Source: Candidatus Nyctobacter psychrophilus (lineage in GTDB: Bacteria; Vulcanimicrobiota; Vulcanimicrobiia; Vulcanimicrobiales; Vulcanimicrobiaceae). From it: a stretch of 64,000 nucleotides of DNA. Position 1 is the first letter of the stretch, and each line of letters opens with the position of its first letter. The position numbers and the translations under genes were made by a program. The notes below the pieces were generated by a model. That model saw only the letters and a list, made by a program, of their open reading frames with translations, was not told where the DNA came from and ran no database searches. The stretch lies in the NCBI GenBank assembly GCA_014305025.1, contig JACRTY010000036.1:62001-126000 (forward strand), given 5' to 3'. Below, piece after piece: positions 8,403 to 16,733 of the stretch.

Positions 8403-10375
8403 ACGCCGCCGCACTGCTCGTGGCGCTGTTCAACGGCGCCTGGCAGGGCGCCGTTGTGTGCGCGGTCGCGTATCTCGCGCTGCGCTCGTTGCGCCGAGTC
8501 AACGCGGCGACGATGTTTGCCGTATGGGGAGGCGTTTGGGCAATCTGCCTGCTCTTGCCGGTGGCCAACGATGTCTTTGCCGCAAAAGCGTCCACGGGCG
8601 ACGCTTGGGTCACGAGCCCGCAGCAAATCGTTGCTTTCCGACCGAGTTCCACCGAGCGCGGCTTGAGGTCATTGATTTCCGGTGTTCCTCGAAGGCCTGC
8701 GGGTCGCGCGCGTGCCGGTGCGGCGCTACCGGAGCGAGCCGCTGCGCCGCCGCGTGCGGGAGTCGCTGCCGCGCTTCGCGTTCTGCTTGCAAACGCCGGC
8801 ATCATCCTGTGGGTGTTGGCCGCTGTTGCCACAGTGCGCCTCATGCTGCTCGTGCGCGACATACGGACGATGCTGATGGCGCGCGGGCGGGTGCGGATCA
8901 TCGATCCGCCGGTGGCGTTGCGCCGCGCCGTCCGCCGGCCGTTGACGTTCGCCTCCTCGCCGGAGTTCTCGTCGCCCTGCGTGCTGGGCTTCGTTCCTAC
9001 CATCGTCGTCATTCCCGAAACGATTCTGAGCGGTTCGAAGGAACGGTTACACAGCGTCGTGCTGCACGAGTGCGAGCACGCGCGCCGCTTCGACGACGTG
9101 CAAAACGTCGTAATGCGCTTCGTCGGCGCCCTGGCGTTCATGTGCCCGGGCGTGCTGGTTGCCCAACGCCGGCTGGCGCTCTACCGCGAACAGATTTGCG
9201 ACGACGCGGTGCTCGCCGACACGGGCGACGCCGTGGCCTATGCCAAGACGCTGGCGCACCTGGCCGAGTGGACCCAGACGGTTCCCGCGCCGAGCCCGTG
9301 CCTCATCTTCGAGCGTAAACATCTCCTGCGCCGCGTGCACGTGCTGCTCGACGGAGCCGCGGTTCACTCCCTGCGTCTTGATCGGCGCTTCACGCTCGCC
9401 GCCGTTGCCGGTCTGGGATTGGCGGCGGCACTGGTGCTGCGCGTGCAAGTTCCCGTCATCGCCGATCCCGGCGTAACGGCTTCGTTCCCGGAAACGGCGC
9501 GCTTGCACGCAGACGACAGCGACATCCACATCCATGACCACGACGGCAAAGGCTCGGCATCGCGGACGGCAGCGCGGGCGCCGAAGACCTTTGCCGGAAC
9601 GTTCGAGCTTGCGGGATGTGCGGGTGCCGGGCAGGTTCGGCTCCGTCTCGAATACCATCACTTCAGCCCCGGGCATCTCGACTCCGACGACGTGGCAGCG
9701 TGCGTGCCGTTTTCGGAGCTTCGCGGCATCAGCGTGACGGATCTTGCCTCCCGCGACGTGGTGCACCGTACGTTTACGATCGTTCGCGATGCCGGTACGA
9801 TGCAAGCCCAAGGCCGGATCGGCAATGGTGCCGGGTCTGGAACGTGGACGTTCGTGCCGAGTTCAAGCTTCGTCGCAGAACTGCAGCGACGCGGCATCGG
9901 TGCTCCGAGCGCGATGCAGCAATTCGAGTGGATGCTGAGCGATTTTCAGCTCGCGACGCTCGACGCGCTACGCCGCAACGGGTTCGCGCGACCGTCCGTG
10001 CCCGATTTGGTTACGATGGGAGAAGTCGGGGTCACGGACAGGCTGATCGACCTCGCCGGAAGTCTCCCGTCACAGACAAAAACCGTCCGCCAACTGAACC
10101 GCCTCGCGGAGGTCGGCGTAACACCGAGTTACATCGGCGGATTGGAACGGCTCGGTTATCATACGTCGCTCGAAGAACTGATTCGGCTCAAGGAACTTGA
10201 CGTTACCCCGGACTACGTTGCGGGCGTCAAGCGTCTGGGTTATCGTCCCTCGGCTGAAGAACTCATGCGGCTCAAAGAGGTCGGTGTGACGCCCTCCTGG
10301 ATCCAGAACGAGAATAGCCGTGTCGCGCATCCGAGCATCGACGAGTTGATTCGCCTGAAAGAACGCGGATTCTAG
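8399..10375 (+). CDS. BlaR1/MecR1-like M56 membrane metalloprotease sensor with C-terminal repeats
   Basis: The 658-residue protein has N-terminal membrane spans, a loop, then the M56 peptidase zinc motif 'VVLHECEHARRFDD' (HExxH) followed by 'REQICDDAVL', which supplies the further ligand region. More spans follow near residue 330. The extracytoplasmic C-terminal part is not a penicillin-binding domain. It is a beta-type region followed by about three copies of a 28-residue unit (consensus LKEVGVTPxYIxGxxRLGY...EELIR) from about residue 569 to the end. The family cleaves or inactivates the cognate BlaI after sensing an external signal. Co-transcription with a DUF5916 barrel suggests control of an envelope function. 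Confidence 0.85.
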   Translation: MNAAALLVALFNGAWQGAVVCAVAYLALRSLRRVNAATMFAVWGGVWAICLLLPVANDVFAAKASTGDAWVTSPQQIVAFRPSSTERGLRSLISGVPRRPAGRARAGAALPERAAAPPRAGVAAALRVLLANAGIILWVLAAVATVRLMLLVRDIRTMLMARGRVRIIDPPVALRRAVRRPLTFASSPEFSSPCVLGFVPTIVVIPETILSGSKERLHSVVLHECEHARRFDDVQNVVMRFVGALAFMCPGVLVAQRRLALYREQICDDAVLADTGDAVAYAKTLAHLAEWTQTVPAPSPCLIFERKHLLRRVHVLLDGAAVHSLRLDRRFTLAAVAGLGLAAALVLRVQVPVIADPGVTASFPETARLHADDSDIHIHDHDGKGSASRTAARAPKTFAGTFELAGCAGAGQVRLRLEYHHFSPGHLDSDDVAACVPFSELRGISVTDLASRDVVHRTFTIVRDAGTMQAQGRIGNGAGSGTWTFVPSSSFVAELQRRGIGAPSAMQQFEWMLSDFQLATLDALRRNGFARPSVPDLVTMGEVGVTDRLIDLAGSLPSQTKTVRQLNRLAEVGVTPSYIGGLERLGYHTSLEELIRLKELDVTPDYVAGVKRLGYRPSAEELMRLKEVGVTPSWIQNENSRVAHPSIDELIRLKERGF

Positions 10376-10376
10376 A

Positions 10377-12461
10377 ATGCGGCCGTTCAGCGTCCTTTTT
10401 CTTACGGCCCTTATACCTATAGTATTAGGTACAACGACGACGCGTTTCGCTCAAGCAACGGCACCGCTGCCTAAGTTTGTGGTGAGCGCCGTCATGGCCG
10501 CAACTCCACCAAAGATCGACGGCACGCTCGACGATCCAGGTTGGCAGCAAGCGGCGCACGTTCGTCTGACGTGGGACTTCACGTACCGGCGGCCGGCCGA
10601 AGAAACCACCGACGTGTACGTGTTGGCGGATGCGCGTTTCCTGTATGTCGCGTTCCTATGCGTCCAAAGCGAGGCGCTCACCGCGACGCAGCACGCCGAT
10701 AACGTGCCGCTTACCACCGACGACGCCGTTACCGTGTATCTTTGGCCCGGCGGAAAGAACGGCTTTGAATACGGTTTCTCGGCCAATCCGCTCGGCTCGC
10801 ACGCTGGGTTTTCGTCGGAAAACACCGCTTTCGCTCCGAACTGGACCGCCGTCGGACGCCCGCGCGCTCACGGCTACGTCGTCACCGAACGTATTCCGCT
10901 CGACGTGATGCGCGGGGACGGACGAAACGCCTGGCTGTTGCAGTTCGATCGTGTCGTTCAAGCGAAAGACGTCACTTACGAGTGGGCACACGACCCTGCG
11001 CAAGGCGGGACCGATAATCCGAACTACGCGGGCGAACTGCGGGGAATGGATTTCGCGGCGCCGAGCACGCGCACGAAAGCGCGCCTGCAAGTGTACTCGC
11101 TCGGCGAGATCGCGGACAAAAACGCGGGCGGCAGCACGTCGCGCGCCGGTGCGGACTTCGCCGTGCCGATAACGCGAACGGCATCGTTTTTCGGCACACT
11201 TCATCCCGATTATTCGAACGTCGAACTCGACCAGCAAACGATTTCGCCGACGGTTTTCCCCCGGCAGTTCCAAGAGGTGCGACCCTTTTTCACCCAGGGC
11301 GGAAACTCTTACAATGACCTGAGGTGCCACGATTGCATCGATTATCCGCAACTCTATACGCCCGCGATTCCGACGCCGCGCGAGGGGTACGCCGTCGAAG
11401 GCGTGCAAGGCCAGTTCACGTTCGCCGGCCTTGACGCGATTGCGCCGCAACGAACGGATACGGCGCAGTCGTTCGAGTGGCGCTCGCGCGATCGGCGCTA
11501 CGACGTTTTGGCGCAACGACAGAGCGCCGACCTCCCCGGCATCCACGACGCGGCGCAATACTACCAGGTCAGCGTCAGCAACGTTCACAACTTCACTGCG
11601 TACGTAACCGATGGCGCGGAAAGCGGCACGGCCGTCACCGTACCGGGTGCGGGCGCGTATCGCGAGTACGGCGTGACCCTGTTCACGCCGAAGTCCGCCG
11701 TGCGCCTAACGTACCATGATGTCGGAGCGCAGTACGGTCCGGTCGACAGCTACGTCGCCCTCAACGATGTGCAGGGGCCGTCCGTCAGCGCGTACCGTGA
11801 GTTCGACTTCGGCGCAAATGCCTTCGTTAAGAACGTGAGTCTCTCGCAAGACTTCCAGCGCTTCCACTCGCATGCCGGGGCGCTCGACTTTACGGTCGAT
11901 CAATCGTCGCTCACGCTCAACGCGCAACGTCAGCTCTCACTCTCGCTCTCGAGTGGCGAAAACTACGTGCGGCAGACTGGCGAACCGGGCGGCTATGCCA
12001 ATCAGAACGGCGCCGCACTGTCGTACAAGGGTAACACTTCGACGCCAAGCGTCATCTCGTACAATGTCGGTCGCTTCGGTTTGGGGTATCTGCGCTCGTG
12101 GTCGCGCCTCGTCACGCTGCAGATCGGGCGGCGCGGTTCACTCGGCGTGGAAGCGGACGATACGATGGACGCGCTCGACCACGGCGGCAGGCTCACGCAG
12201 TGGTTGGAACGCGCGAACCTCGCCTACCAGTTTGGCCCCGACGCGTCGTTGGCGCTCGGCGCGCGCCGCATCATCGGCATCGGCCCAACGTTCTTCGACA
12301 GCCAGCAGTATGTCGATGCGACCAATCTTTCTCTCGCATACTACCGGCGGTTCGGAAACTCAGAGCTGTACGCCGCATACGGCGACCCGAACCGGCTGAC
12401 GACGCAGCACGCTTTCATCATTAAACTGATCCAGTACTTTGGCGCCGGAAAAGGGACCTAA
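10377..12461 (+). CDS. DUF5916-type outer-membrane protein with N-terminal CBM9/DOMON-like domain
   Basis: This 694-residue protein has a signal peptide (residues 1-26) and an N-terminal sugar-binding-like domain beginning 'PPKIDGTLDDPGWQQA' and including 'DVYVLADARFLYVAFLC'. A long beta-rich part follows with 'FGTLHPDYSNVELDQQTISP' and 'RPFFTQGG', the hallmark of DUF5916 carbohydrate-binding barrel proteins. It ends with a strand ('TTQHAFIIKLIQYFGA') typical of outer-membrane barrels. It is one base downstream of the M56 sensor gene, so it is very likely in the same operon. A paralogue lies at 34931-37195. Substrate and function are unknown; binding or uptake of a polymer at the cell surface is a guess. 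Confidence 0.8.
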   Translation: MRPFSVLFLTALIPIVLGTTTTRFAQATAPLPKFVVSAVMAATPPKIDGTLDDPGWQQAAHVRLTWDFTYRRPAEETTDVYVLADARFLYVAFLCVQSEALTATQHADNVPLTTDDAVTVYLWPGGKNGFEYGFSANPLGSHAGFSSENTAFAPNWTAVGRPRAHGYVVTERIPLDVMRGDGRNAWLLQFDRVVQAKDVTYEWAHDPAQGGTDNPNYAGELRGMDFAAPSTRTKARLQVYSLGEIADKNAGGSTSRAGADFAVPITRTASFFGTLHPDYSNVELDQQTISPTVFPRQFQEVRPFFTQGGNSYNDLRCHDCIDYPQLYTPAIPTPREGYAVEGVQGQFTFAGLDAIAPQRTDTAQSFEWRSRDRRYDVLAQRQSADLPGIHDAAQYYQVSVSNVHNFTAYVTDGAESGTAVTVPGAGAYREYGVTLFTPKSAVRLTYHDVGAQYGPVDSYVALNDVQGPSVSAYREFDFGANAFVKNVSLSQDFQRFHSHAGALDFTVDQSSLTLNAQRQLSLSLSSGENYVRQTGEPGGYANQNGAALSYKGNTSTPSVISYNVGRFGLGYLRSWSRLVTLQIGRRGSLGVEADDTMDALDHGGRLTQWLERANLAYQFGPDASLALGARRIIGIGPTFFDSQQYVDATNLSLAYYRRFGNSELYAAYGDPNRLTTQHAFIIKLIQYFGAGKGT

Positions 12462-12962
12462 TCACCAGGCCGTCAGTTCGGGAAACCCTTCGGGCGCTTC
12501 GCCCCACGTCAGCCGTCGCTCCATTTGCGGATCGAGCAGGACGACGAATGACGAACCCTCGTCGCGCCAACGTTCGCACTTCTCGACGAGTTCAGCGAGG
12601 TCATCGGTTTCGGAAAGCAATTCAACAACGATGTCGGGCACCGGCGGCGGGAATTGCTTGCGCTCCTGCGGCGTTAGACGAGCCACACGCTGCTGCGCGA
12701 TCAGAGCGGCGTCGGGCGAGCGCACGTCTCCGTCGGACAATCGGAAACCGGTACTCGAGTCGTAACCGACGTAGCCATGCCTATTGGCGAATTCCGCGAG
12801 CGGACCGTACAGATTGAAGTTACGGTTACCGGTCTGACCTCCGGTCGGTGGACTAACGACGACTTTGCCACGAACGTACTCCAGCTGCGAGCCTTTGAGC
12901 GCGAGGCGCGCCGATAGCCGTAAGAGATCATCGTCCGACAGCGGCGAGCGCAGAATTTCCAC
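12462..12962 (-). CDS. Uma2-family putative restriction endonuclease
   Basis: The protein has the PD-(D/E)XK core of the Uma2 family: 'LSDDDLLRLSARLAL', 'VVVSPPTGGQTGNRN', 'GFRLSDGDVRSPDAALI' with the metal aspartate, then 'PDIVVELLSETDDLAELVEKC' with the Glu and Lys, and 'VLLDPQMERRLTW'. The cellular role of the family is not established. I chose GTG 12962, which follows GGGG by six bases; an upstream TTG at 13037 would add 25 residues. Its stop abuts the stop of the DUF5916 gene on the other strand with no spacer, so neither has room for its own terminator. Confidence 0.82.
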   Translation of the reverse strand: MEILRSPLSDDDLLRLSARLALKGSQLEYVRGKVVVSPPTGGQTGNRNFNLYGPLAEFANRHGYVGYDSSTGFRLSDGDVRSPDAALIAQQRVARLTPQERKQFPPPVPDIVVELLSETDDLAELVEKCERWRDEGSSFVVLLDPQMERRLTWGEAPEGFPELTAW

Positions 12963-13109
12963 TGGTATCCCCGTCGTCGGTGTTCGCTTGCCAAAACCAT
13001 GCAACCCGCTAGAACTCGACGATGCGGCTTCAGGCAATAAGCCTGGGTCCGAGGTCCACGCCGAGCTTGCCGGTTACGTTTAAAGTGATGGGCGTAACCC
13101 GGGGTGCCC

Positions 13110-13152
13110 TTGACATTACCATCGGTATGGATACAATCGGAACAGATACAAT
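13110..13152 (+). promoter_or_regulatory. Promoter and PadR-type operator of ADOP permease gene 1
   Basis: TTGACA (13110-13115), 16 bases, TACAAT (13132-13137). The -10 box lies in a direct repeat GATACAAT (13130-13137 and 13145-13152) with a 15-base period. The same arrangement, with identical spacing, precedes padR at 19545-19585 (TTGACA, 16 bases, TATAAT, then GATACA). The shared layout marks them as targets of one regulator, most simply the PadR protein. Confidence 0.65.
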
Positions 13153-13225
13153 CTGCTGCGGAGCATCGCCCATGAGTCAGAACCCACGGCTAATTCTGCC
13201 GGCGGTTGCAGGCCTTTGACCGTTG

Positions 13226-15855
13226 GTGCCGTTTGCCGATCAGCTCTTCGCGTTCGTCTTGCGCGCAGCGCCCCAAGCGTTCCGCAGGACGTACGGAGCG
13301 CAGATGCGCCGTGATTTTCGTGAGGGATTACGGGAAGAGCGTGAAGCTGGGGGATCGGTGGGGGCGTTTCTTTTTGTCTTGCGCGCCTGTGCTGACGTCC
13401 TGTTGAGCGGATGGGGCGAGTACGGCGCCATGATCTTGCGCGACCTCGCTTTCGCTGTGCGTTCAATGCGCAAAGCACCGCTGTTCTCGGTCGTCGTGAT
13501 CGCGACCCTAGCGCTCGCGATCGGCGCCAACGCGACGGCCTTCAGCATCCTGCGCGCAGTCGTGCTGGCGCCGCTGCCGTACCCCCAAGCGGGACGACTC
13601 GTCGCCATTGACGGCACGCTCGAGGGCGTTGCGGCGTTCGCCGTCCCGTCTCTGGATCTCGAAGCATTCCGCAAAGAAAATCGGACCTTACGCGCGTTCG
13701 CCGGTGCAAGGGATACGACGGCGCTGTGGAGTTATCGGGGACGCGTGCGGAGAATGACGGGCGTCAACGCGACGCAGGATCTGTTTGCGGTGCTGGCTGT
13801 TCGCCCGCAACTGGGTCGCTTCTTTACCGAGGCGGATACGCATCCCGGTGCGAAGCCGGCCGTGGTCCTTTCCGACGCCTTCTGGCGGCATAACTTCGGT
13901 GCTGATCCACGAATCATAGGTACGCAGCTGCGAATCGACGGTGTCGCGTCGACGGTCGTCGGATCGCGCCGCGCGGACTGGAGCAACCGGAGACGAGCGG
14001 CGACTTAACCAAAGCGGACTTCTGGCGCGCCTTGCCGCTTCGACCGTCACGCTCTGGCGAAATTATGCTCTTGGGCGGAATCGGGCGCTTGCGCGACGGC
14101 GAGACGCTGGCCGCAGTTCGCGCCGATGTCCAAATGATCCACGCGCGTGTCGCCAAGCACTATACGAAGCTGGAGCCCCATTTCGGCGTGCGCGTCGAAC
14201 CGCTGCAGGACGCGGTCATTGGGGACGCAGGACCGTTCCTCTTTGCGATCTTCGCGGCCGTAACGGGAGTTTTGCTCGTCGCGTGTGCGAACGTTGCGAA
14301 CCTGCTATTGAGCCGCGGAGCCACCCGCGATCGCGAGTTTGCCGTCCGTGTAGCCAACGGCGCAAGCCGCCGCCGTATCATCGCGCAACTGCTGGCAGAA
14401 AGCTTCGTTTTCGCAGCATCGGGCGGACTGTGCGGGCTTGGGCTGGCCTACGCCGGAGTTACCGGCTTCGTCGCAAGTGCGCCTCAGCTTCCACGCCTGG
14501 ATGCAATCACGTTCGACGAGTCGACCGCCCTGTATACGCTGCTCGCCGTCGCTTTCTGCACGTTTGCGGCGGGACTCGCACCCGCATTTGCTCTATCGTC
14601 GCGCCAGGTCGCGATCGCGTTGAAGGCGGCGGGCCGCGGCGGCGATGCCAGCCGCGGTGCGCGAGCGCGCGCCGGTCTGATGGTCGTCGAGATTGCGCTG
14701 ACATTTGCGCTCGTCGTAGCGTCGAGTCTGGTCGTGCGGAGCTTCTGGATCCTCACGCATGAGCCGCTGGGGTTTTCGCCGCAGAACGTCATCGTCAGCG
14801 ACAACATCGATGACAGTTTGGAAAGTGCGATGGGACAGTCCTCGTCGAGCCGGCGTGTCTTTCGCGGTTTCTACGAACGCTTAGCAGCGAGAATGCAGGC
14901 GATTCCCGGTGTCCGCGCGGTGAGCTTGGCGATCTCTGCGCCGTTCATGGAGCGCATGCCGGAGCTACGGTTTACATTCGCGGACCATCCGATGCCGGAC
15001 ACAGAAAAACCGCGGGCTGAATTCGCTGCCGTTGGACCCTCCTATTTCGCTTTACTGCGCGTTCCGCTGCTGAAGGGCCGATCGTTCACCAACCGAGACC
15101 GCGCCGACGCGCTCGGCGTCGTCATCGTGAACGAGGTTTTTGCGCGCGAGTACCGGCCACACGGTCCCGTCATCGGCACACGCATCGCCGGCATCCCGAC
15201 CGGCGGAAACGGAAAGCGGCCGCCGGCAACGATCGTCGGGGTCGTGGGAGACGTCCGTGGAACCTATGCCTTGGCTCCGCAGCCGACCATCTACATGCCG
15301 TTCGAGCAGGCCCCGGTGTTACCGGCCATCGCTCTCGTGCGGACGGTCCCCGGTGTCCACGTCGCCTCCTCCGTCGCTGCGGAGGTGCCCGCGACGAATC
15401 CGCTCTTACCGGCACCGCAAATGCGCGATCTTACGAGCTACATGAGTGACGATGCAGCGCGCGCGCGTCTGGCAGCGATCACGCTTGGAACCCTGGGTTT
15501 GCTCGGATTGACGCTCGCGGTCGCCGGCATCTATGCCGTCGTATCCTACGGCGTCGCGCAGCGCACGCATGAACTGGGCGTGCGCATGGCGCTCGGCGCG
15601 CGGGCCCGACACATCGTGCAGCGTGTCATCGCCGGCACGCTAGGTCTGACGATCATCGGCGTTCTCTGCGGCATCGTCGTCGGCGCGTTCGCGGTGCGTT
15701 TGGTTGCCGACGAGCTGTATGGTATCAAGCCATACGATCCACTGACGTTTGGGCTCGTCATCCTCATGATCACGCTCGCGTCGATTGTTGCTGCGCTCCT
15801 CCCAGCGCGGCGTGCAACGCATGTCGAGCCCATCGTGGCGCTACGTTACGAGTGA
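13226..15855 (+). pseudogene. ADOP-family (FtsX/MacB-like) ABC permease 1, frameshifted
   Basis: A short 'permease prefix' domain ('RAAPQAFRRTYGAQMRRDF') leads into an FtsX/MacB-type permease: first span 'LFSVVVIATLALAIGANATA', a periplasmic domain, then spans at 'AIFAAVTGVLLVACANVANLL' and the C-terminal block 'RTHELGVRMALGARARHIV', ending 'PIVALRYE'. The frame changes near 13966: 'STVVG' should continue 'APRGLEQPETSGDLTKADFW', one base out of phase. A single missing base accounts for it. ADOP permeases lack their own ATPase domain and use separate ATPases to move lipids or peptides across the envelope. The start is GTG 13226 or TTG 13223. It is controlled by the promoter at 13110. Confidence 0.85.
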
Positions 15856-15894
15856 GCGCCGCCCTCCATGCAGCACCGCGAGTACCGCCGGCGA

Positions 15895-16506
15895 TTAGTG
15901 ATCCTCCGCGCCATAACGCTCGGCGTCGTCGGACTTGCGCGTTACGTGCGACATCTGATATTCCCAACGGCCTATCAGCGCGTACTGCCGCACGTCCTCC
16001 GCTGCCTGATGGTCATCGTAGTATCGTTCGACAATCTCCAGGATATGCTCGATGGCAGCGTCGTCGAGGCGTCCCAGCATGCGTGAGAGATTGCCTTGAT
16101 CGACCCCGCACGCCGAGTCGAGCTGCATGAGGACCAGGAAAGGTAACGGTAAAACGCGCGCACCGTTCTGGTCGTGCGACGGCGTCGCAGTGAAGGCCGC
16201 ATGAGCCCAGGCTTGCGGGCTGGCCAAGATATCGGCGTCCGTATGAAGCACGGGTTCGCGACAGGCACCGCCGTAGAGCCCAAGCTTCGCGTTGGGGAAA
16301 ACCAAGTCGCAACTCTTGCGCCAGCCTGCGTCGCGCAAACGCGCTTGGGCTTCTGCAAAGCGCTCGTGCGGTACGAGGAAATCGACGTCCGCCGTCACGC
16401 GGGGCGGCGCATACGCGTTGGCGGCATGTGCGCCGGCAAGCATGGTTACGATATCGCCGAAGACGGCCGAGGTCACAAACGAGATCGTCGGCCGTTCGCC
16501 CCGCAT
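15895..16506 (-). CDS. Nucleotidyltransferase-like protein (AbiEii/MNT superfamily)
   Basis: The 203-residue product has 'FGDIVTMLAGAHAANAYAPP' followed by 'RVTADVDFLVPHERFAEAQ'. This is the hAN(A)..R.T.D.DF.V signature of nucleotidyltransferase-fold proteins annotated as AbiEii-like. The later part ('LPFLVLMQLDSACGVDQGN', 'GRLDDAAIEHILEIVERY') is the helical half that normally deals with residency in the same family. ATG 16506 was chosen, with AGG upstream; an in-frame start further upstream would add about 34 residues. It sits on the opposite strand between two ADOP permease genes, and no partner antitoxin is seen. The role could be toxin or resistance-type nucleotidyl transfer; neither is shown. 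Confidence 0.7.
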   Translation of the reverse strand: MRGERPTISFVTSAVFGDIVTMLAGAHAANAYAPPRVTADVDFLVPHERFAEAQARLRDAGWRKSCDLVFPNAKLGLYGGACREPVLHTDADILASPQAWAHAAFTATPSHDQNGARVLPLPFLVLMQLDSACGVDQGNLSRMLGRLDDAAIEHILEIVERYYDDHQAAEDVRQYALIGRWEYQMSHVTRKSDDAERYGAEDH

Positions 16507-16733
16507 CAGCCTGCCGAGGTCGCTGCCGAACCGCGCGTGTTGCGCCGCGCGGCACGCTCCAGAAAGAAGCGCCTGCGGTTTGCGGCGACGCCAACGGCGC
16601 CGTACCATCGCTGCGTGCGGGACACGGCGTTCGACGTTCGTTGCGATGTGCTGAGAACCCGTCCGGCGCTCGGCTGGGCGGCAGCTCGGTACAACTCGCA
16701 AAGTCCTGCGTCACGTGAGAACGCCTGCGTAAC

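Noticed and set aside
8458-9318. 286-codon Arg/Cys-rich ORF inside the BlaR1 gene
   Set aside because: It lies in the wrong frame of the M56 protease, whose HExxH motif and spans are clear.
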